Source: Pseudomonas spelaei (GTDB taxonomy: Bacteria; Pseudomonadota; Gammaproteobacteria; Pseudomonadales; Pseudomonadaceae). Taken from it: a stretch of DNA of 64,000 nucleotides. Made by a program: the position numbers and the translations under genes. The stretch covers positions 248,001 to 312,000 of the forward strand of contig NZ_WNNK01000004.1 in assembly GCF_009724245.1 (NCBI RefSeq), given 5' to 3'. How positions within the stretch are numbered: the first letter of the stretch is position 1; the number at the start of each line of letters is the position of its first letter. Positions 58,170-64,000 of this stretch are shown here, one piece after another. Below the pieces are notes generated by a model. The model was given only the letters and a program-made list of their open reading frames with translations, ran no database searches and was not told the origin of the DNA.

Positions 58170-59564
58170 TTAGCGGCTGGCGAGCAATTCCTGGCCACGG
58201 GCCACGGCTGCCTTCACCTGCGCCGGCGCAGTACCGCCGATATGGTTACGGGCATTCACCGAACCTTCCAGGGTCAGCACCGCAAACACGTCCTGCTCGA
58301 TCTGGTCGCTGAACCGACGCAGTTCTTCCAGGCTCATTTCCGCCAGGTCCTTGCCGGTGTCCACACCGTATTTCACGGCGTGACCGACGATTTCGTGGCA
58401 ATCACGGAACGGCAGGCCACGGCGTACCAGGTAATCGGCCAGGTCGGTGGCGGTGGAGAAGCCACGCAGGGCCGCTTCACGCATGATGGCGTGCTTGGGC
58501 TTGATCGCCGGGATCATGTCGGCAAAGGCCCGTAGCGAGTCGCGCAGGGTATCGGCGGCGTCGAACAGTGGTTCCTTGTCTTCCTGATTGTCCTTGTTGT
58601 AGGCCAGCGGCTGGCCTTTCATCAGGGTCAGCAGGCCCATCAGCGCACCGAATACCCGGCCGCTCTTGCCGCGCACCAGCTCTGGCACGTCGGGGTTTTT
58701 CTTTTGCGGCATGATCGAGCTGCCGGTGCAGAAACGGTCCGGCAGGTCGATGAACTGGAATTGCGCGCTGGTCCACAGCACCAGCTCTTCGGAGAAACGC
58801 GACAAGTGCATCATCGCGATGCTGGCCGCAGCGCAGAATTCGATGGCGAAGTCACGGTCTGACACGCCATCCAGCGAGTTGCCGCCAACGGCGTCGAAAC
58901 CCAGCAGTTGTGCGGTGTATTCGCGGTCGATCGGGTAGGTGGTGCCCGCCAGCGCGGCGCTGCCCAAAGGCATGCGGTTGGCGCGCTTGCGGCAGTCCAC
59001 CAGGCGCTCGTAGTCGCGGCTGAGCATTTCGAACCAGGCCAGCAAGTGGTGGCCGAAGGTCACTGGCTGGGCAGTCTGCAAGTGAGTGAAGCCGGGCATG
59101 ATAGTGCCCGACTCACGCTCGGCCTGCTCCAGCAGACCTTTCTGCAGGCGGGTGATTTCAGCCAGGATCAGGTCGATTTCGTCCCGCAGCCACAGGCGGA
59201 TATCGGTGGCCACCTGATCGTTACGGCTGCGACCGGTGTGCAGTTTTTTGCCGGTCACGCCGATGCGGTCGGTGAGGCGGGCCTCAATGTTCATGTGCAC
59301 GTCTTCCAGGTCGACGCGCCAATCGAAGGTACCGGCTTCGATCTCACCACGGATGGTGGTCAGGCCGTCGATGATGCTGTCGCGCTCGGCGTCGGTCAGC
59401 ACGCCGACCTTGGCCAGCATCGTGGCGTGGGCGATGGAGCCCATGATGTCGTGGCGATAGAGGCGCTGGTCGAAGGTGACGGAGGCGGTGAAGCGCGCGA
59501 CGAAGGCGTCGACGGGCTCACTGAAGCGGCCGCCCCAGGACTGGTTGGTCTTGTCGGTGCTCAT
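58170..59564 (-). CDS. argH: Argininosuccinate lyase
   Basis: Last step of arginine synthesis, splitting argininosuccinate into arginine and fumarate. The 464-residue protein has [21 protein letters not shown] at the start, [20 protein letters not shown] near 105, [13 protein letters not shown], and the superfamily signature [20 protein letters not shown] near 277. Length is typical. Divergent from algR. Confidence 0.97.
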   Translation of the reverse strand: MSTDKTNQSWGGRFSEPVDAFVARFTASVTFDQRLYRHDIMGSIAHATMLAKVGVLTDAERDSIIDGLTTIRGEIEAGTFDWRVDLEDVHMNIEARLTDRIGVTGKKLHTGRSRNDQVATDIRLWLRDEIDLILAEITRLQKGLLEQAERESGTIMPGFTHLQTAQPVTFGHHLLAWFEMLSRDYERLVDCRKRANRMPLGSAALAGTTYPIDREYTAQLLGFDAVGGNSLDGVSDRDFAIEFCAAASIAMMHLSRFSEELVLWTSAQFQFIDLPDRFCTGSSIMPQKKNPDVPELVRGKSGRVFGALMGLLTLMKGQPLAYNKDNQEDKEPLFDAADTLRDSLRAFADMIPAIKPKHAIMREAALRGFSTATDLADYLVRRGLPFRDCHEIVGHAVKYGVDTGKDLAEMSLEELRRFSDQIEQDVFAVLTLEGSVNARNHIGGTAPAQVKAAVARGQELLASR

Positions 59565-60142
59565 GGATTCGCTCGTGATCTGCTGAAAGAGGGCATGAAA
59601 GTGTGCCGCCGATAATAACAGGGTTGCCCTTGGAGGCGATGCTGCGGCGTGTCGGCATTTTTATTTGTTTGGAGGGTGGCTAAGTGCCTTGCCGTCTGCC
59701 TCGTCCGGGAAGAGACTGGAGCCAGGATTGAACGGGGGGTTTAATGCGGTCGGTCCTTGGGGTAAACAAGAGGTGTTTATTGAAACGATATTTGACGATT
59801 GAGCAATATCGTCTTCGTGAGCGTCTACAGTTGCACTGATAGGTAGTTGTACTGACAGAAGGTGAAGGCCGTGGTGCAGCGCACCAATGTCAGGCGGTGA
59901 GGTCGAACTCCAGGCTAACCATAAAGAGAGGGGGTGTTCGTATTGTGTATCAGCAAACCCTACGACGGTGCCCGACGGCATCGGACTCCAGGCGGCATTG
60001 AACAGGTCCGGGTAAATATTGGTGCCACTCTCGGGGCACTTTTTGCCGCTCACGCTAGTCTTAGCGTGGATCGCCGTGACGGAAGTCACCGCACCTGTCT
60101 ACGCTATCCTTGTGCGAGACTCACGCAGGAATCCAGCGCAAT
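59565..60142. other. argH-algR intergenic region without the expected algZ/fimS
   Basis: This 578-base spacer has no convincing gene on either strand. In P. aeruginosa the sensor kinase gene fimS/algZ (over 1 kb) precedes algR; no kinase H-box, N-box or G-box is readable here. It holds a dyad CGATATT/AATATCG (59786-59811) and two small hairpins just before algR. Confidence 0.7.
60051..60088 (+). promoter_or_regulatory. Two leader hairpins before algR, the second with GGA in the loop
   Basis: CACGCTA-GTCT-TAGCGTG (60051-60068) and GTGAC-GGAA-GTCAC (60075-60088) are perfect hairpins. No T-run follows. The second exposes GGA in a loop, the hallmark of RsmA/CsrA sites, 54 bases before the algR start. 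Inference only. Confidence 0.4.
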
Positions 60143-60889
60143 ATGAATGTCCTGATCGTTGATGACGAACCCCAAGCCCGCGAGCGACTGAGCCGTATGG
60201 TCAGCGAACTCGAGGGATACAGTGTCTTGGAGCCGAGCGCCACCAGTGGCGACGAGGCATTGGCCTTGATTGACAGCCTGAAGCCGGATCTCGTGCTGCT
60301 CGATATCCGCATGCCGGGCCTTGACGGCTTACAAGTCGCCGCGCGCTTGAGTGAGCGCGAGTCGCCGCCCGCATTGGTGCTGTGCGCCGCCGAGGATGAG
60401 TTTTCCTCGCACGCCCTGCATGCCAGTGGTGTCAGCTTCCTGGTCAAGCCGGTCAGCGCCGACGCTCTGCTCAAGGCGCTGAAAAAGGCCGAACGCCCCA
60501 ACCGTATACAACTGGCAGCCCTGACCCAGCCTGCGGCGCAAAGCGGTAATGGGCCACGCAGCCATATCAGCGCCCGGACCCGCAAGGGTATCGAACTGAT
60601 TCCACTGAGCCAGGTGGTCTACTTCATTGCCGATCACAAGTACGTGACGTTGCGTCACGAAGCCGGTGAAGTGCTGCTCGATGAGCCGCTCAAGGCTCTG
60701 GAAGACGAGTTTGGCGACCGCTTCGTGCGCATCCATCGCAATGCGCTGGTAGCCCGAGAGCGTATCGAGCGCCTGCAGCGCACGCCGCTTGGGCACTTTC
60801 AGTTGTTTTTGAAAGGGCTAAATGGCGATGCCTTGATCGTCAGTCGGCGTCATGTCGCCGGTGTACGCAAGATGATGCAGCAGCTTTAG
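60143..60889 (+). CDS. algR: Response regulator AlgR (LytTR type)
   Basis: A 248-residue response regulator of alginate, type IV pili and other virulence or envelope traits. The receiver domain has VDDEP at 6-10 and the phosphorylated D54 in LVLLDIRMPG, and lysine in VSFLVKPVSA. The LytTR DNA-binding domain covers about 145-245 (FIADHKYVTLRHEAGEVLL, RIHRNALVARERIERLQR). The ATG at 60143 is used. Upstream of hemC; its usual kinase gene is absent. Confidence 0.95.
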   Translation: MNVLIVDDEPQARERLSRMVSELEGYSVLEPSATSGDEALALIDSLKPDLVLLDIRMPGLDGLQVAARLSERESPPALVLCAAEDEFSSHALHASGVSFLVKPVSADALLKALKKAERPNRIQLAALTQPAAQSGNGPRSHISARTRKGIELIPLSQVVYFIADHKYVTLRHEAGEVLLDEPLKALEDEFGDRFVRIHRNALVARERIERLQRTPLGHFQLFLKGLNGDALIVSRRHVAGVRKMMQQL

Positions 60890-61027
60890 CCCAAGGGCTG
60901 CAACGGTTCCAACATCCCCTATCCCGGTGCGATGCGGCCAGGGAGGCCCCGCACTTGCTGATTCAAATCAAAGCGTATTTGCCTGAGCTGTTATTATCTG
61001 CCGTATCTATTCAGTACGGATTGATCC

Positions 61028-61969
61028 ATGTCCTCTCGCGAAATCCGCATCGCCACCCGTAAAAGTGCCTTGGCCTTATGGCAGGCCGAATACGTCAAAG
61101 CACGCCTTGAGCAGGCCCATCCCGGCCTCAAGGTGTCCCTGGTGCCCATGGTCAGTCGCGGCGACAAGCTGCTGGACTCGCCGCTGTCGAAAATCGGCGG
61201 CAAGGGCCTGTTCGTCAAGGAGCTGGAAACCGCGCTGTTGGAGAACGAGGCCGACATCGCCGTGCACTCGATGAAAGACGTGCCGATGGACTTCCCTGAA
61301 GGCCTGGGCCTGTTTTGCATCTGCGAGCGCGAAGACCCGCGCGATGCGTTTGTTTCCAATACCTATGCTTCCCTGGATGAATTGCCGCTGGGCAGCATCG
61401 TCGGCACCTCCAGCCTGCGTCGCCAGGCCCAATTGCTGACCCGTCGCCCAGACCTGCAAATCCGCTTTTTGCGGGGCAACGTCAACACCCGTCTGGCCAA
61501 GCTGGATGCCGGTGAGTATGACGCGATCATCCTGGCTGCGGCCGGTTTGATCCGCCTGGGTTTCGAAGACCGCATTACCTCGGCCATCAGCGTCGAAGAC
61601 AGCTTGCCCGCCGGTGGGCAGGGCGCCGTCGGGATTGAATGCCGCACGGCAGACAGCGAAATCCATGCACTGCTTAAACCTCTCGATCATGCGGACACTG
61701 AAATTCGCGTCACCGCCGAACGTGCACTGAACAAACACCTTAACGGTGGTTGCCAGGTGCCGATCGCCTGCTATGCGGTGCTGGAAGGCGAGAATCTTTG
61801 GCTGCGTGGCCTGGTGGGGGATCCGAGTGGCGGGTTGCTGCTGACGGCAGAGATACGCGGGCCGCAAAGCGAGGCTACGAGCCTTGGTATCAAGGTGGCC
61901 GAGGAACTGCTGGAGAAAGGTGCCGGCGCCATCCTGCAAGCGGTCTACGGCGAGGCTGGCCCGCAGTGA
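61028..61969 (+). CDS. hemC: Porphobilinogen deaminase (hydroxymethylbilane synthase)
   Basis: Joins four porphobilinogens into hydroxymethylbilane for haem. The 313-residue protein starts [20 protein letters not shown] and has the cofactor-binding cysteine C242 in [13 protein letters not shown], which holds dipyrromethane. [17 protein letters not shown] and VHSMKDVP are also there. Its TGA overlaps the hemD GTG start. Confidence 0.97.
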   Translation: MSSREIRIATRKSALALWQAEYVKARLEQAHPGLKVSLVPMVSRGDKLLDSPLSKIGGKGLFVKELETALLENEADIAVHSMKDVPMDFPEGLGLFCICEREDPRDAFVSNTYASLDELPLGSIVGTSSLRRQAQLLTRRPDLQIRFLRGNVNTRLAKLDAGEYDAIILAAAGLIRLGFEDRITSAISVEDSLPAGGQGAVGIECRTADSEIHALLKPLDHADTEIRVTAERALNKHLNGGCQVPIACYAVLEGENLWLRGLVGDPSGGLLLTAEIRGPQSEATSLGIKVAEELLEKGAGAILQAVYGEAGPQ

Positions 61970-62721
61970 CAGGCTGGCGTGTGCTGTTGACCCGGCCAAC
62001 GGAAGAGTCCGCGGCCTTGGCGGCGACACTGTCCGAAAGCGCAATATTCAGCAGCAGCCTGCCATTACTGGAAATCGAAGAACTGCCGGCTACCGCTGAG
62101 CAGCAAGCGGTTTTCCGCCATCTGGATCGATACTGCGCTGTGATCACGGTGAGCAAGCCGGCCGCGCGGTTTGCTCTGCAGCGGCTTGATCAAGCGCCAT
62201 CTCAACCATGGTTCAGCGTTGGGGCGGCGACGGCGCAGGTGCTGGCCGAGCACGGCCTTGATGTCAGCTACCCGCCGGACGGCGACGACAGCGAGGCCTT
62301 GCTTGATTTACCCCAGTTGCGCGACGCTATTGCACGACCCAATGCGCGGGTATTGATCCTGCGCGGCGAGGGCGGACGAGAGCTGCTGGCTGAGCGCTTG
62401 CGCGATCTAGGTGCTAGTGTCGACTATCTGGAGTTGTATCGCCGTTTCCTGCCGGCATACGCCGCCGGTACGTTGATGCAGCGCATTCAGGTGGAACGCT
62501 TGAACGGCCTGGTGGTCAGCAGTGGGCAGGGTTTTTTACATCTGCAAGCCTTGGCGGGCCCCGATTGGCCCCAGGTAACACAGTTGCCGCTGTTCGTGCC
62601 CAGCCCGCGAGTCGCCGAGATGGCGCGTGCTGCTGGTGCAAGTAAAGTTGTGGATTGTCGTGGCGCGAATGCCGCGGCTTTGTTAGTGGCGCTACGCAGC
62701 TTTGCCGAGCCCACTCTCTAA
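61966..62721 (+). CDS. hemD: Uroporphyrinogen-III synthase
   Basis: Cyclises hydroxymethylbilane to uroporphyrinogen III. The 251-residue protein starts [22 protein letters not shown] at a GTG that overlaps the hemC stop (GTGA). The family is poorly conserved; [47 protein letters not shown] and [10 protein letters not shown] fit it. Translationally coupled to hemC. Confidence 0.93.
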   Translation: MTGWRVLLTRPTEESAALAATLSESAIFSSSLPLLEIEELPATAEQQAVFRHLDRYCAVITVSKPAARFALQRLDQAPSQPWFSVGAATAQVLAEHGLDVSYPPDGDDSEALLDLPQLRDAIARPNARVLILRGEGGRELLAERLRDLGASVDYLELYRRFLPAYAAGTLMQRIQVERLNGLVVSSGQGFLHLQALAGPDWPQVTQLPLFVPSPRVAEMARAAGASKVVDCRGANAAALLVALRSFAEPTL

Positions 62722-62739
62722 TACGCAAAGGATGGATAC

Positions 62740-63855
62740 GTGAGCGAAACAGCCTTGCCCAAAGATGAAGCTCAGCCCGCGCTTGATGCGCCTGTTGAGA
62801 CACCGGTCACTGCTCCACGCCGTGGCAATGGCCTGGCAATCGTGGCCCTGTTGCTCGGTGCTGCGGGTGTTGCGGCCGGTAGCTGGGGGATCTGGCAGGT
62901 CCGGGCCCTGCAATCGAGCACTCAGCAGCAGTCGGGACAGGTGCAAACCCTGGATGATCAATCCCAGAGCCTCAAGCAGAGCCAGCAACAGTTGGCCGCA
63001 CGCCTGGCACAATTGCCAGGCGCCGATGAGTTGGAAGAACGTCGCCGCCTGGTGATGCAATTACAGGGTGACCAGCAACGCTTGAACCAGCGACTGGAAA
63101 CCGTGCTGGGTGCCAGTCGTAAAGACTGGCGCCTGGCTGAAGCCGAACATTTGTTGCGCCTGGCCAGTCTGCGTTTGTCTGCATTGCAGGACATCAACAG
63201 TGCCCAGGCCTTGGTTCAGGGGGCCGATGAAATCCTTCGTGAACAGAGCGATCCGGGTTCCTACGCAGCCCGCGAGCAGTTGGCCAAGAGCCTCGCTGCA
63301 TTGCGCAGTGTCGAGCAACCGGATCGTACCGGGTTGTATCTGCAACTGGCGGCCCTGCGCGATCAGGTGGTGCAACTGGCCGCTATCTCGCCTGAGTATC
63401 AGCTTCAGGATGCGCCTCAGTCAGGCCGTCCAACCACTGACACTGAAAACCGCTGGAGCCAATGGTGGGAGCAGATTTCCCGCTATTTCCGCATCGACTT
63501 CAATCCGGACGACAACATTCGTCCACTGCTTGCCGGCCAAGGCCTGAACCAGGTACGCCTGGCCCTGAGCCTGGCGCTGGAACAGGCACAGTGGGCTGCC
63601 CTCAATGGCGAGCCTGCGGTGTATACCCGTTCACTGGGCGAGGCCCGCAGTGTCTTGCAGGGCAACTTCAACCAGAACAACCCGCAAAGCCAGGCCATGC
63701 TGGCCCGGATCGCCGAGCTGGAACCCAAGGCCGTCTCGGTGGTAACGCCGGACTTGGCTGTAAGCCTGGCTGCCGTGCAGGCTTACCTTGAACGTCGTCA
63801 TCTGTCTGCCGATGAAGCCAAGGCTTCCACCGGCGCGCCGGCGACCCAGGAGTAA
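62740..63855 (+). CDS. hemX: HemX-type inner membrane protein
   Basis: A 371-residue protein of the HemX family, annotated in databases as uroporphyrinogen-III C-methyltransferase but lacking that fold. A short cytoplasmic N terminus is followed by one transmembrane helix (GLAIVALLLGAAGVAAGSWGIW, about 30-50) and a glutamine-rich coiled coil (QQQSGQVQTLDDQSQSLKQS). The rest is periplasmic. GTG start at 62740. Role in haem synthesis is not established; the gene always sits between hemD and hemY. Confidence 0.9.
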   Translation: MSETALPKDEAQPALDAPVETPVTAPRRGNGLAIVALLLGAAGVAAGSWGIWQVRALQSSTQQQSGQVQTLDDQSQSLKQSQQQLAARLAQLPGADELEERRRLVMQLQGDQQRLNQRLETVLGASRKDWRLAEAEHLLRLASLRLSALQDINSAQALVQGADEILREQSDPGSYAAREQLAKSLAALRSVEQPDRTGLYLQLAALRDQVVQLAAISPEYQLQDAPQSGRPTTDTENRWSQWWEQISRYFRIDFNPDDNIRPLLAGQGLNQVRLALSLALEQAQWAALNGEPAVYTRSLGEARSVLQGNFNQNNPQSQAMLARIAELEPKAVSVVTPDLAVSLAAVQAYLERRHLSADEAKASTGAPATQE

Positions 63856-63860
63856 AGCCG

Positions 63861-64000
63861 ATGAAGCGTTTCTACGTGATCCTGGTGCTGGCGATTGCGA
63901 TTGCCCTGGCATTGGGCGTGGGCATTTCGAAACACGCCGGCTACGTGCTGATTACCTATCCCCATGTGCTGCATTACGAGTCCGGGCTGTGGTCGACCCT
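63861..64000 (+). CDS. hemY: HemY haem-biosynthesis-associated TPR protein (5' end only)
   Basis: Only the first 46 codons are in the window: MKRFYVILVLAIAIALALGV then GISKHAGYVLITYPHVLHYE. This is the N-terminal membrane anchor of the proteobacterial HemY (not protoporphyrinogen oxidase). It follows hemX by 5 bases. The remainder lies beyond base 64000. Confidence 0.92.
   Translation, partial: MKRFYVILVLAIAIALALGVGISKHAGYVLITYPHVLHYESGLWST

Noticed and set aside
59661..60089. 142-codon minus-strand open frame in the argH-algR spacer
   Set aside because: No good ribosome-binding site, irregular composition and no family resemblance; it also covers the hairpins before algR.
59934..60146. Possible remnant of algZ/fimS as a 70-codon plus-strand frame
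   Set aside because: No histidine-kinase motif can be read in it, so it cannot be called a pseudogene.

Overview
The window is a 64 kb piece of Pseudomonas chromosome, most likely from the P. fluorescens group. This rests on recognisable Crc, AlgC, AlgR, SutA, PauR and DadX proteins, on a gene order that (from memory) largely follows the PA5339-PA5257 stretch of P. aeruginosa, on high-GC codon use, and on many REP/REPIN repeats of the kind known from fluorescent pseudomonads. There are no rRNA or tRNA genes, insertion sequences, prophage genes or CRISPR arrays. Both ends cut a gene: ridA at the left and hemY at the right.

Layout. 1-7.4 kb: ridA, spoT, rpoZ, gmk, yicC and rph, a DUF4870 membrane protein, then divergent crc and pyrE. 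7.5-15.1 kb: argB-algC-dut-coaBC on the minus strand, divergent radC, a dipeptide-binding lipid-free SBP, and the rpmB-rpmG ribosomal operon with a clear sigma70 promoter. 15.1-24.1 kb is more accessory: a small I78-type inhibitor-like protein, a cupin, kauB aldehyde dehydrogenase, an MFS transporter, a phospholipase-D/cardiolipin-synthase lipoprotein, a MocR regulator facing a DUF1127 protein, and a gamma-glutamylputrescine-oxidase-like flavoprotein. 24.1-31.6 kb: lrp divergent from dadA-ridA2-dadX, then pauR, cytochrome c5, an acetyl-CoA hydrolase/transferase and xpt. 31.7-43.7 kb: rep helicase, a GGDEF/EAL phosphodiesterase (ProE-like), a MATE pump with a divergent LysR regulator, a Cache-type chemoreceptor, an ATPase-less ABC membrane protein with a divergent TetR regulator, and comM. 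43.9-53.5 kb: ubiK, glnK-amtB, yjbQ, sutA, the minus-strand run lptM-lysA-dapF-DUF484-xerC-yigB, then cyaY, a DUF1289 protein and rnk. 53.5-64 kb: class I adenylate cyclase, small hypotheticals, a glutathione S-transferase, argH, then algR-hemC-hemD-hemX-hemY.

How the genes work together. Three polyamine-catabolism genes (kauB, the pauB-like oxidase and the regulator pauR) lie within 12 kb, and a near-palindrome resembling the PuuR/PauR type of site lies in front of kauB. dadA, ridA2 and dadX form a D-/L-alanine catabolic unit in which RidA can clear the imine made by DadA. glnK-amtB has a full nitrogen-control promoter: a sigma54 site plus two NtrC-like dyads at the spacing known from glnAp2. 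Global regulators are dense (SpoT, Crc, Lrp, SutA, AlgR, CyaA, ProE).

The region is mostly conserved core. I did not find a clearly new multi-gene system. The best leads are regulatory: repeats in front of the MocR gene, twin palindromes between the orphan ABC membrane protein and TetR, the NtrC/sigma54 array, the PuuR-like box before kauB, and an algR that lacks its usual kinase gene algZ/fimS.
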